The position numbers and the translations under genes were made by a program. Shown in pieces: positions 36,440-45,038 of a stretch of DNA of 64,000 nucleotides. The notes below the pieces were generated by a model, which searched no databases, was not told the origin of the DNA, and worked only from the letters and a program-made list of their open reading frames with translations. Within the stretch, counting starts at the first letter, position 1. Each line of letters opens with the position of its first letter. The stretch is from Spirosoma sordidisoli (GTDB lineage: Bacteria > Bacteroidota > Bacteroidia > Cytophagales > Spirosomataceae): the NCBI RefSeq assembly GCF_004138325.1, contig NZ_SBLB01000005.1, positions 310,001 through 374,000 of the forward strand, written 5' to 3'.

Positions 36440-39400
36440 ATGCGCTTCTTATACCTACTGGTTTGTCTTCCTTTGCTGAGTTTTGGCCAGCCGAAAGGCT
36501 GGCAGGAACTGACTATATCCGACGGTCTGTCGCAGGGTATGATCTTTGACCTCAAGCAGGACCGGAAGGGGTTCATCTGGATTGCCACCAAAGACGGCCT
36601 CAACCGGTACGACGGCCATAATTTTACAGTTTTTACCCACGACCCCTACAACGACTTTACGCTTTCGGACAACAGCTGCTCGACTCTGCTCATCGATCGG
36701 CACCAGCGGCTCTGGGTGGGTACTGTCAACAAAGGGCTCAACCTCTTCGACGATCGGACCCAGCGATTTTACCATATCGACATCAGCGATCAGGCGGCTC
36801 CCGACGCGGGCAACTACGAAATCTGTTTACTGACCGAAGACCCCGCCGGCAACATCTGGGTCGGAACCGATAAAAATAAGGTATTCAAGGTCAGCTTACC
36901 GGCCCCGCTTCAGGCGCACTACCCCGACCGGCCTAACGTCACCCGCCAGGTCAGCATCAGCCCCGTTGCGCTGGACCGGGCCGACATCAACACCGAGAAC
37001 AACACCAACTACGTCAGTTTTCACCCGAACGGAGAGGCCTTTGTCTGCACATCGGATGCGATCTACGCCATCAACTGGCAGCGCCCGGCCGGTGCAACCA
37101 AACTACCGGCGTTTGACCCGGCGTCTGTCGATATGCACTCGATGTACGAAGACCCGGCCCACCAGTTCCGGTTCGTGACCTACAGCGACCGGATTGTTGG
37201 GTGGTACCGGGGGCAGCGCAAAACGATCTGGTTGCCGGGGAAGGATTACTTCAGTGTGAAGCTGCGGCCCATCGATTCGCTGCAGGTGGCCGTTGCCACT
37301 ACCGATCACCTCTGGATCCTGTCGCCTGCCGCCCTCTTCGGGCAGGACAGCCTGAGCGCCCGTACGGCCTTTGCGCAGTTACCCCCCAATCTGTATTCGG
37401 TCACCAATCTGATGAAAGACAGGACCGATAATATCTGGATCGGCACCAGCGGCTACGGGCTTCGGAAGTTCAACCCCCGCATCAAGTCTTTTCAAACGTA
37501 TCTGCCCAGGACGTCGCTATCCGGTCTTTACGTTGACCGGCAAGGGCGTACCTACGTGCGGTATACCTATGCCTACGCCCGGCTGGACCGCGCTACGAAC
37601 CAGATGCTGCCGTTTCTGGACGCGGATCTGCCAGCCGCCGACAAACGACAACGCTACCTAATGCAGGATCGTCGGGGTGATTTCTGGGCGTCGAACGTCA
37701 ACTTCCAGACCCACGAAGCCTCACTGATCCGGTTCTCGGGCAATGGGCAGCTAATCAAAAAGTACCCCTTGCCCGCTCAGGCTGATTTCGGGTTCTACGG
37801 CAATCAGACGATCGAAGCAAAAGACGGCCAGCTCTGGCTTGGATGCACCAACGGGCAGTTGCTGCGGTTCAACCCCGTCACCGAAACCTTTACCGTCTTC
37901 AGCTACCAGAGCCTGTTACCCCGCAGCGGGGCCGAAATCGAAACGTACTCGCTCTGTGAGGATCGATCCGGCACGCTCTGGATCGGCACGCAGCAGGGGT
38001 TGGTCAAAGCCCGCCATTACCAGACAAAGCCCGCATTTTCAATCTATAAAAACTCGAAAAAGGATCGGCATAGCCTGAGCAACGATTTTGTGCTGAGCGT
38101 TATCAACGACCCGCGCCAGCCCGACCGCTACTTGTGGGTAGCCACCAAAGGAGGGGGCCTGGAGCGGCTGGATAAACAAACCGGGCAGTTTATGCACATC
38201 ACCGAAGAGCAGGGGCTGCCCAACAAGGTCGTGTACGGTCTGCTGGCCGACGAGTTCGGGATGCTCTGGATGAGTACGAACCGGGGACTGGCCCAGCTCG
38301 ATCCGCAAACCCTCCGGTTCAAAACCTACACCAAGGCCGACGGCCTGCAGGACGATGAATTCAACACCAGCTCGTACGTCAGGTCACCCACGGGCGAGCT
38401 GCTCTTCGGCGGGGTAAACGGGCTCACCACGTTCCGGGCGTCTGAGGTGGCCGGTACCTCGCAGAAGCGACCCCTGATTCATATCATCGGCCTCCGGGTG
38501 AATAACAAAACGGTTTCCGTGGCCGACCCGGCGGCCATACTGACCCAGACCATCGACTATACGGACCGGCTCGAGCTGGCTCATAACCAGAACCTGCTTA
38601 CCCTCGAGTTCTCGGTCATGGACTTTACCAATTCGGCCAAAAACCGCTACCGGTACCGGATGGAAGGAATCGATCAGGACTGGGTCGAAGCCGGTACAAC
38701 CCGCTTTGCCAACTACGCCCAGCTGCCCGACGGGTACTATACTTTTCGGGTCATGGGGTCGGCCGATGGGCAGACCTGGAGCGAGCCGGTCGCGTTGCGG
38801 ATTCGGATTCATCCGCCGGTTTACCGAACCTGGTGGGCTTATCTGCTGTACGCGCTGGCAGCGGGTCTGCTGGGCTGGCAGCTTTACCGGTTTCAGACCC
38901 AGCGCTGGAAACTTCAGCAGCGGCTTCGCTTCGAACAGCAGGAGGCTACCCGGCTGGCCGAGCTGGATGCGCTGAAGACCCGGTTCTTTACGACCATCTC
39001 ACACGAGTTTCGCACGCCCCTGACGCTGATTCTGGGGCCGCTCACCGATCTGAAACGGCGTTTCCAGACGGAGTCGACGGTGACGCTAACCCAGCAGACG
39101 GTGGCCCTGATGGAACGAAGCAGCAACCGCCTGTTGAGCCTGATCAACCAGTTGCTCGATCTGAGTAAGCTGGAAGCGGGGCAGTTCAGACCCGAACCCG
39201 AGCGGGGCGATATAGCGGCTTTCTTTCAGCTGCTGGCTCACTCGTTCGATGCGCTGGCCAGGGATCGGCAAATCCGGCTCAGCTTTCGCCAGACGGCTAC
39301 TGAATGCTGGGCCGATTTCGACGCCGACAAGATCGAGAAGATCGTAACCAACTTGCTGGCCAACGCCCTGAAATTCACGCCGGCCGGGCAGGACGTGTGT

Positions 39401-40543
39401 CTGACGGTCAGCTACCCCGAACCGCCCCGGACCGACAGGCTGCAGCTTACCGTTGCCGACACGGGCATCGGCATTGCGCCCGATCACCTCCCGCATATTT
39501 TCGAGCGGTTTTACCAGGCCGACGGGAAAGCCAACCGCCTGTACGAAGGCACGGGCATCGGGCTGGCACTGGTCAGCGAGCTGGTAGCCGTGCTGGGCGG
39601 TACCATCGACGTAGCCAGTACCCACGGGGCCGGTACCACGTTTACCGTCTGGCTCCCCCTGCCGTCAGCTGGTCCGCCGGTACCGGCTCAGCCCGTTGTA
39701 GTCTTGCCCGAACCCGAACCCACGGCGGTGCCGGTGCTGCCCGAACCCGCTGTTCCGCTGGGCGAGTCGGCCGACAGTCTGCTCATCATCGACGACAACG
39801 CCGACATCCGGGCGTATGTCCGCTCGGTGTTTGACGATCAGTATCAGATCATCGAAGCGGAAGATGGCTACGACGGCCTCGACAAAGCCACGGCCCTGTT
39901 ACCCAGTCTGGTAATCTGCGATCTGATGATGCCCCGGCTCGACGGCTTCGGCTTTTGCCAGGCGCTGAAAACCCAGGAAGCAACCAGTCATATTCCGGTC
40001 GTGATGCTGACGGCCCGGTCTACCGTTGAGAAGCGCATTGAGGGGTTCGAGCGCGGGGCCGATGACTACCTGACCAAGCCCTTCAACCGGGTCGAACTCC
40101 AGACGCGGGTACGAAACCTGATTCGGCAGCGGCAGCGGCTGTATGAGTGGTTCGCTACCCGGCTGAGTACGCCCAGCGCCAGCCTGCTCGTACCGGCTCC
40201 GCTAACGGCCGAGCAGCGGTTCATCGATCGGCTGACGGCGCTGGTCATGCAGCACCTCGACGATACCGACTTCTCGGTCGAAGCCCTGGCCGAAGCTGCC
40301 AACCTGAGCCGGATGCAGCTGCATCGTAAGCTCAAAGCCCTGACAAACTCAACCGCCACCAACTTCATTCGGGACATCCGGCTGGACCAGGCTACCCGGC
40401 TGCTCCGGCAGGGCGATCAGAGCGTGACCCAGGTTGCGTATGCCGTGGGGTTCGACAACCTGTCCTACTTTGCCCGGGTATTTCAGGAAAAGTACGGCGT
40501 GCTGCCCTCCCAGTACCGCAAGCCCGGCGCGGCAACGGTCTGA
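36440..40543 (+). CDS. hybrid two-component system sensor-regulator (HTCS), one polypeptide
   Basis: 1367 aa. Senses a periplasmic ligand and activates genes directly. In order: signal peptide (MRFLYLLVCLPLLSFG), two seven-bladed Reg_prop propellers (about 20-690, repeats like GFIWIATKDGLNRYDG), Y_Y_Y domain (about 690-790, YRYRMEGIDQDWVEAG), membrane helix at about 797-815, histidine kinase with His855 in FFTTISHEFRTPL, HATPase boxes (NLLANALKFTPAG, DTGIGIAPDHLPHIFERFYQ, GTGIGLALV), receiver with Asp1161 in LVICDLMMPRLDG, and AraC-type DNA-binding domain at about 1255-1360 (FSVEALAEAANLSRMQLHRK; VAYAVGFDNLSYFARVFQEK). All phosphotransfer residues are present. HTCSs normally control glycan-use loci beside them, but no CAZymes follow here. 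The direct repeat at 40598-40634 in front of the next gene is its nearest candidate target. Confidence 0.96.
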   Translation: MRFLYLLVCLPLLSFGQPKGWQELTISDGLSQGMIFDLKQDRKGFIWIATKDGLNRYDGHNFTVFTHDPYNDFTLSDNSCSTLLIDRHQRLWVGTVNKGLNLFDDRTQRFYHIDISDQAAPDAGNYEICLLTEDPAGNIWVGTDKNKVFKVSLPAPLQAHYPDRPNVTRQVSISPVALDRADINTENNTNYVSFHPNGEAFVCTSDAIYAINWQRPAGATKLPAFDPASVDMHSMYEDPAHQFRFVTYSDRIVGWYRGQRKTIWLPGKDYFSVKLRPIDSLQVAVATTDHLWILSPAALFGQDSLSARTAFAQLPPNLYSVTNLMKDRTDNIWIGTSGYGLRKFNPRIKSFQTYLPRTSLSGLYVDRQGRTYVRYTYAYARLDRATNQMLPFLDADLPAADKRQRYLMQDRRGDFWASNVNFQTHEASLIRFSGNGQLIKKYPLPAQADFGFYGNQTIEAKDGQLWLGCTNGQLLRFNPVTETFTVFSYQSLLPRSGAEIETYSLCEDRSGTLWIGTQQGLVKARHYQTKPAFSIYKNSKKDRHSLSNDFVLSVINDPRQPDRYLWVATKGGGLERLDKQTGQFMHITEEQGLPNKVVYGLLADEFGMLWMSTNRGLAQLDPQTLRFKTYTKADGLQDDEFNTSSYVRSPTGELLFGGVNGLTTFRASEVAGTSQKRPLIHIIGLRVNNKTVSVADPAAILTQTIDYTDRLELAHNQNLLTLEFSVMDFTNSAKNRYRYRMEGIDQDWVEAGTTRFANYAQLPDGYYTFRVMGSADGQTWSEPVALRIRIHPPVYRTWWAYLLYALAAGLLGWQLYRFQTQRWKLQQRLRFEQQEATRLAELDALKTRFFTTISHEFRTPLTLILGPLTDLKRRFQTESTVTLTQQTVALMERSSNRLLSLINQLLDLSKLEAGQFRPEPERGDIAAFFQLLAHSFDALARDRQIRLSFRQTATECWADFDADKIEKIVTNLLANALKFTPAGQDVCLTVSYPEPPRTDRLQLTVADTGIGIAPDHLPHIFERFYQADGKANRLYEGTGIGLALVSELVAVLGGTIDVASTHGAGTTFTVWLPLPSAGPPVPAQPVVVLPEPEPTAVPVLPEPAVPLGESADSLLIIDDNADIRAYVRSVFDDQYQIIEAEDGYDGLDKATALLPSLVICDLMMPRLDGFGFCQALKTQEATSHIPVVMLTARSTVEKRIEGFERGADDYLTKPFNRVELQTRVRNLIRQRQRLYEWFATRLSTPSASLLVPAPLTAEQRFIDRLTALVMQHLDDTDFSVEALAEAANLSRMQLHRKLKALTNSTATNFIRDIRLDQATRLLRQGDQSVTQVAYAVGFDNLSYFARVFQEKYGVLPSQYRKPGAATV

Positions 40544-40565
40544 TAGCAGGTTGTTTATAGCGTCG

Positions 40566-40590
40566 AAGGCCCGGTTTTCCGGGCTTTTTT
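40566..40590 (+). terminator. terminator after the HTCS gene
   Basis: GCCCGG (40569-40574) and CCGGGC (40579-40584) with TTTT loop, extended by weaker pairs, followed by seven T. Starts 23 bp past the stop codon. Confidence 0.8.
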
Positions 40591-40597
40591 TATGGAT

Positions 40598-40634
40598 TGT
40601 TACGAGGGTGTTATCAGATGTTACGAGGGTGTTA
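40598..40634 (+). promoter_or_regulatory. tandem direct repeat with 21-bp period, candidate activator site
   Basis: TGTTACGAGGGTGTTA occurs at 40598-40613 and again, identical, at 40619-40634. A period of two helical turns places both copies on one face of the DNA, the arrangement used by AraC-type activators. It lies between the HTCS terminator and the start of the lipoprotein gene 48 bp downstream. Confidence 0.55.
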
Positions 40635-40681
40635 GCGGATTGGAGCCGCCGGGCGCTACTTGCCGACCTAATCAGTTCGCC

Positions 40682-41461
40682 ATGAAACGCTCTTTTTTTA
40701 ACCCGTCAATGAAACAAATTCTCCTTTATTTATCAGCCGCTACGCTGCTGCTGGGTTGCGGCAAAAGCGACACCGACAGCCAGCCCGATCGGGTCTACGG
40801 GCCTTCGATAGCGATGGGAAAAGGAAAAGTCAGAACCTGGCTTTCGCGCGATGCTCAGGGTAATCCGGCCTCGATCGGGTTCACCATGACCAAAGAAGCG
40901 CTGGAAAGTATGCCATCCATCCAGACCGTCAGCGCGTTCATGCTGGCGCTGCCCGACGAGGCAACGGAAAAAACGCCCTTCAAACACGTGATGATCGACT
41001 GGAATCCGCAGGGACACGAACCGGCGGGCATCTATACGGTGCCTCACTTCGACTTCCATTTCTATATACAGCCGATGAACGAAGTGATGGCTATTCCGAC
41101 CTACGATAAAGCCCCCGCCAAATTCGATAACGTACCGGCTGCGGCCTATCTGCCCGTCGACTTCGTGAAGGGGCCAGGCGGGGTTCCGGCCATGGGTGCA
41201 CACTGGTCAGACGTTACCAGCCCCGAGTTCAAGGGCCAGCCCTTTACCGAAACGTTCGTATTTGGGTCTTACGATGGCAAGGTGACATTCTGGGAGCAGA
41301 TGGTAACCCTCGATTTCCTGAAAACGAATCCGAATCTGGACAAAGCCATCCGGCAGCCCGCCAAATTCGAGACGCAAGGCTATTACCCAACCCGCTACAG
41401 CATCCGTACCAACGCCGACGGCAGTCAGGATGTGGCGATGGACGGCCTCACCAGACGTTAA
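40682..41461 (+). CDS. lipoprotein, possibly TTHB210/DUF5602-like
   Basis: 259 aa from ATG at 40682, or 250 aa from ATG at 40709, both giving lipobox LLGC. A still longer frame reaching back to 40592 would translate the direct repeat and is rejected. The mature part contains YGPSIAMGKGKVRTWLSRDAQGNPASIGF and a His-rich HFDFHFYIQPMNE segment, then a paired AHWSD block. This wording reminds me of the DUF5602/TTHB210-like family (from memory, unverified), whose function is not known. The HFDFH histidines could bind metal (inference). A single gene between two terminators, probably controlled through the repeat upstream. Confidence 0.72.
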   Translation: MKRSFFNPSMKQILLYLSAATLLLGCGKSDTDSQPDRVYGPSIAMGKGKVRTWLSRDAQGNPASIGFTMTKEALESMPSIQTVSAFMLALPDEATEKTPFKHVMIDWNPQGHEPAGIYTVPHFDFHFYIQPMNEVMAIPTYDKAPAKFDNVPAAAYLPVDFVKGPGGVPAMGAHWSDVTSPEFKGQPFTETFVFGSYDGKVTFWEQMVTLDFLKTNPNLDKAIRQPAKFETQGYYPTRYSIRTNADGSQDVAMDGLTRR

Positions 41462-41504
41462 TTCTTTCTCCATACTTTATACTTTATTCTACCTTCCTCT
41501 TTTT

Positions 41505-41539
41505 CTCAATCCTCCCGTCGGTCTGATGGGAGGGTTGAG
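41505..41539 (+). terminator. terminator-like hairpin
   Basis: CTCAATCCTCCC (41505-41516) pairs with 41528-41539 at 11 of 12 positions. No T-run follows, but a pyrimidine-rich stretch precedes it. Ends the lipoprotein gene. Confidence 0.55.
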
Positions 41540-41561
41540 ATAACCATGTCTATGCGCCCGA

Positions 41562-42638
41562 ATGAACACACCTAATTACACAAAATCGGCCTGGCTGACG
41601 CTCGGCCTCGTGCTGGCTTTCGTGGCCGGCTGGGAGTTATACTGGCGAAATCAGCACCTGCCCATTGGCTATAACGACGACGAAAGTATGTGGGCCAGCA
41701 AACGCAGACAGGTGTACGAGAGCAGCCCCACGCGCCCCGTTCTGATCGGCTCGTCGCGGATCAAGTTCGACCTGGACCAGGGCTCCTGGGCTCGAATCAC
41801 CGGCGAAAAACCCATCCAGCTGTCGATGGACGGCACCTCTCCGCGCCCGGTACTGACCGACCTCGGCAACGACCCGAATTTCAAAGGCACCGTGATCATC
41901 GATGTGACGGAGATGCTGTTCTTCAGCCCGGACGGGTCTTTCCCGGAGAAAGAAGCCATCAAACGGGTCAAGGCTTACCCAACCTGGTCGCTGTCGCAGC
42001 AGGCCAGCTTTCAGATCAACCGGCTGCTCGAGTCGGGTTTGCTTTTTCTCGATGACCGGAACCTGGCGCTGGGGCCGCTGCTGAACCTGCTGCCGCTGCC
42101 CGCCCGGCCCGGCACCTGGGGTGGGCCGCAGTTTCCGCGCGAGTTCTTCGTGGTTGACCAGGACCGGCAGTCGATCATGACCCCGGCCTTCGTGGCCGAT
42201 ACGGCCTTGCAGAACAAAGTAAAAGGCGTCTGGCTGGATGTGGGTGCCCATAGTCCACCGAACGCCGTTACGGGCCCGGCCCTGCAGGCTATCCTGGACG
42301 CGACCAAACGGTCGGTTGAGCAGATTCGGGCGCGGGGCGGGCAGGTGCTGTTTCTCCGAACCCCGTCGGATGGGATCATGCGGGCGGCTGAGAACAAGCT
42401 CTACCCGCGGGAGCAGTACTGGGATCGGCTGCTGGCCTACACCCAGACGCCCGGCATCTATTTTGAAGACTACCCGGCCCTGACCCGCTTCAGCTGCCCC
42501 GAATGGTCGCACCTGACCCCGGCCGACGCCGTTCAGTTCACCGAAGACCTGATCCCGATCGTGGCCCGGAAAACGGGCTGGCCGCTGGGCGAGCCGCTGT
42601 CGGCCCTGCTTGGTCAGCCAATACCTACCTGTCGTTAA
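41562..42638 (+). CDS. SGNH-hydrolase-like membrane-anchored protein, acetylation partner
   Basis: 358 aa. The N-terminal signal anchor at about residues 10-27 leaves the bulk outside the cytoplasm. LIGSSRIKF (Ser64/65) fits block I of SGNH enzymes, and FSCPEWSHLTPADA near the C-terminus fits the block with the catalytic His. An Asp two or three residues before that His, usual in the family, is not obvious. It ends 21 bp before an MBOAT acyltransferase gene. In alginate-type systems (AlgI with AlgJ/AlgX) such a pair O-acetylates a polysaccharide: the membrane protein moves acyl groups across and the SGNH protein transfers them. That role is inferred from pairing. Confidence 0.72.
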   Translation: MNTPNYTKSAWLTLGLVLAFVAGWELYWRNQHLPIGYNDDESMWASKRRQVYESSPTRPVLIGSSRIKFDLDQGSWARITGEKPIQLSMDGTSPRPVLTDLGNDPNFKGTVIIDVTEMLFFSPDGSFPEKEAIKRVKAYPTWSLSQQASFQINRLLESGLLFLDDRNLALGPLLNLLPLPARPGTWGGPQFPREFFVVDQDRQSIMTPAFVADTALQNKVKGVWLDVGAHSPPNAVTGPALQAILDATKRSVEQIRARGGQVLFLRTPSDGIMRAAENKLYPREQYWDRLLAYTQTPGIYFEDYPALTRFSCPEWSHLTPADAVQFTEDLIPIVARKTGWPLGEPLSALLGQPIPTCR

Positions 42639-42659
42639 TCCACAGCCGTTCTTCCTGAT

Positions 42660-44138
42660 ATGGTCTTCAACTCCTACACCTTCATTGTATTCTTCGCAAT
42701 TGTTCTGGGGCTGCATAATCTGCCGCTGGCCTGGCGAACGAAGAAAATTAACCTGCTGCTGGCCAGCTATCTTTTCTACGCCCTCTGGAACCCGCCCTTT
42801 ATTCTGCTGCTGTGGCTCTCAACGGTAGTCGACTTCTACATGGCCCGCCTGATTGGCGGGGAGGAGCGGCCCCTGCGCCGGAAACTCCTGCTGACGGTTA
42901 GCCTCGTGCTGAACCTCGGTATGCTGAGCTACTTCAAATACGGCGGTTTCCTGCTCGAGAACTTTACGGCCCTGCTGTCGGCAATGGGTATTGCGTTTCA
43001 GGCCGCCCAGCCCGATATCATTCTGCCGGTCGGCATTTCGTTCTATACCTTCGTCACGCTTTCCTACACGCTCGATGTGTACCGCCGTAAGTTCGCGCCC
43101 GAGCCGTCGTTCCTGAACTTTGCGCTGTTCGTTACTTTCTTTCCGCACCTGGTGGCCGGCCCGATTGTACGGCCCGAAGATCTGATTCCGCAGTTCGAAA
43201 CCCCGCGCCGGGCCACCGCCCAGCAACTAAGCTGGGGGCTGTTTCTGCTGTCGCTGGGGTTGTTCATGAAAGTGACCGTAGCCGATGGTCTGCTGGCCGA
43301 CACGGCCGATCTGATATTCTCATTGCCGTTTCCGGTACAGACGCTCGATGCCTGGATGGGGGTGCTGGCCTTTTCGTCGCAGATTTTCTGTGACTTCGCG
43401 GGCTACTCGACCTGTGCCATCGGGGTGTCGCTCTGTCTGGGGTTCGTATTGCCTGACAACTTTCGGTATCCATACGCGGCCATGGGCTTTCAGGACTTCT
43501 GGCGCCGGTGGCACATTACCCTCTCGACCTGGCTCCGCGACTACCTCTACATTCCGCTCGGTGGCAACCGGAAGGGCCCCGTCCGGACGTATGTCAACCT
43601 GATGGTGACGATGCTCATAGGCGGACTTTGGCACGGAGCCTCCTGGACGTTTGTAGTCTGGGGCGCCTTACACGGGCTGTTTCTGTGCCTCGAACGACTG
43701 ATCCGGCAGGGGCTCGCGAACCGGCAGGCCGCCATACCTATGGCCGACGGAGCCGTGATGAGCCGGGCCTCGGTGGTACCGGCTTCGCTGGCCGCGCCCC
43801 TGGCCCGCTTCGGACTGGTATTGCTGACGCTCTTTCTGGTCAATATCACCTGGGTCTTTTTTCGCGCGCCAACCTTCGACGGGGCTATGCTGCTCCTGCT
43901 GTCTATGTTCGGGGTGATAAGCAACGGGCCGCCCATGCTGACCAACACGGCACTTCTGACGGTCGGCGTTGTAACGGTCGGGCTGGTCGGCTGCCACTGG
44001 CTCATGCGGAATACGTCGGTGGCCGAGCAGGCAAAGCGGTTGCCGTGGTGGGTGCTGAGCGCAGGCTGGGCGGGGCTGTCACTGCTGGTGGTGCTGAGCC
44101 AGAAAAGCAGCAGTTCGTTCATCTATTTCCAGTTCTGA
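42660..44138 (+). CDS. MBOAT-family membrane O-acyltransferase (AlgI/DltB type)
   Basis: 492 aa, many membrane helices. Moves acyl (usually acetyl) groups across the inner membrane for attachment to an exported glycan or polymer. Hallmarks: FNSYTFIVFF opening, LLLASYLFYALWNP, SYFKYGGFLLENF, ILPVGISFYTFVTLSYTLDVYR, FFPHLVAGPIVRPEDLIPQ, FWRRWHITLSTWLRDYLYIPLGGNR-like motifs and the catalytic GGLWHGASW with His325 and a second His338. It partners with the SGNH-like protein immediately upstream. The acceptor is unknown, since no polysaccharide synthesis genes are adjacent. Confidence 0.93.
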   Translation: MVFNSYTFIVFFAIVLGLHNLPLAWRTKKINLLLASYLFYALWNPPFILLLWLSTVVDFYMARLIGGEERPLRRKLLLTVSLVLNLGMLSYFKYGGFLLENFTALLSAMGIAFQAAQPDIILPVGISFYTFVTLSYTLDVYRRKFAPEPSFLNFALFVTFFPHLVAGPIVRPEDLIPQFETPRRATAQQLSWGLFLLSLGLFMKVTVADGLLADTADLIFSLPFPVQTLDAWMGVLAFSSQIFCDFAGYSTCAIGVSLCLGFVLPDNFRYPYAAMGFQDFWRRWHITLSTWLRDYLYIPLGGNRKGPVRTYVNLMVTMLIGGLWHGASWTFVVWGALHGLFLCLERLIRQGLANRQAAIPMADGAVMSRASVVPASLAAPLARFGLVLLTLFLVNITWVFFRAPTFDGAMLLLLSMFGVISNGPPMLTNTALLTVGVVTVGLVGCHWLMRNTSVAEQAKRLPWWVLSAGWAGLSLLVVLSQKSSSSFIYFQF

Positions 44139-44340
44139 CGGGATCAACGCGCCCGATGCCGATAAGTCAGCGCTGTTCCGTGGGTTAGCTGCCCAGCAGT
44201 CTGATCCTGTTCAGTTATCAGGTTGTTGTCGGTCAACAGCGTTTGGTCAAACGCAGCCCGAGCCGGATTTTGTTAGTGATACGCCCGCTGGTTCCAACGT
44301 TTCTGACCGGGTAGGGGTCTGTTCCAGTAAAGACCGGGCT

Positions 44341-44922
44341 ATGAGACTCTACAGACTGGTGTGGTGTATGTTGATGGGCGCTATGTCGTGCGGCAAAGAC
44401 GGCCCTAATCCGGACCTCGGGGCAAACACCCGTGCTTTGCTGAATGATCAGCCGTGGGATGGGCTGGCCACGGCCTGGCAGCCGAACGTTCAGAACGACC
44501 CCTGCGCCGTTAACACCTTTACGTTATCCATAACAAGCCGTTATCCCCATCCAAAAGGGGCGCGGGTGCAGGCCCCGGCGTTCTGCGTCGATTGCGGAAC
44601 CCAGAGCCTGAATTTCAGCCGAATCCCCCGGGCCGTGGGGCAGTATACCTTTGCTCCGGCGCAGCCCTGCTCTTCGGCCGTCGCAGGCCGGGTAAGTGCC
44701 AGTTACATAACCTTGATTGGGGGCGATGTGATACAGGATCAGTATCGACCACACGCGACCCAGTCCGGCACGCTGGCCATAACCCGCTATGATACTGTCC
44801 TGGCCGAAATTGAAGGGACCTTCGATATTACCCTGGCTCGAGATACGACGCGGCCTGCCAACGCAGACGCGGCCCCGACAGCCCGCTTCCGGAATGGTCG
44901 GTTCAAGGTTAAGCTACAGTAG
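44341..44922 (+). CDS. small lipoprotein, unknown function
   Basis: 193 aa, unrecognised. The lipoprotein signal MRLYRLVWCMLMGAMSC ends at Cys17. The mature part opens LGANTRALLNDQPWDGLATA and contains three further cysteines (one in DPCAVNTF, a CVDC pair) that could form disulfides. It ends in a beta-strand-like stretch (ARFRNGRFKVKLQ). Such short lipoproteins with a sandwich-like fold are frequent in Bacteroidota. It lies 202 bp after the MBOAT gene and ends in a convergent terminator. Confidence 0.7.
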   Translation: MRLYRLVWCMLMGAMSCGKDGPNPDLGANTRALLNDQPWDGLATAWQPNVQNDPCAVNTFTLSITSRYPHPKGARVQAPAFCVDCGTQSLNFSRIPRAVGQYTFAPAQPCSSAVAGRVSASYITLIGGDVIQDQYRPHATQSGTLAITRYDTVLAEIEGTFDITLARDTTRPANADAAPTARFRNGRFKVKLQ

Positions 44923-44977
44923 GGTTGACCAGTTTGGCAGCTGACGGGTTGTAGCGTTTCCCGCGTTGATAACGAAT

Positions 44978-45018
44978 CATCGGCCGCGTACCTACAACTG
45001 TGTAGTACGCGGCCGATG
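44978..45018. terminator. bidirectional terminator between convergent genes
   Basis: CATCGGCCGCGTA (44978-44990) pairs perfectly with 45006-45018, with a further CTAC/GTAG stem inside. It separates the small lipoprotein gene from the end of the leftward SusCD operon. Confidence 0.85.
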
Positions 45019-45038
45019 CGTTGGGGTTAGCAGCTACG

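Noticed and set aside
40592..40681. N-terminal extension of the lipoprotein gene with a repeated CYEGV word
   Set aside because: It translates the 21-bp-period direct repeat upstream; starts at 40682 or 40709 give a normal lipoprotein signal.
44139..44340. Possible decayed gene end on the minus strand (frame ending RITNKIRLGLRLTKRC)
   Set aside because: The ending resembles that of an outer-membrane protein, but only about 35 codons are open in a meaningful way and no family could be named. A TBLASTN search would decide.
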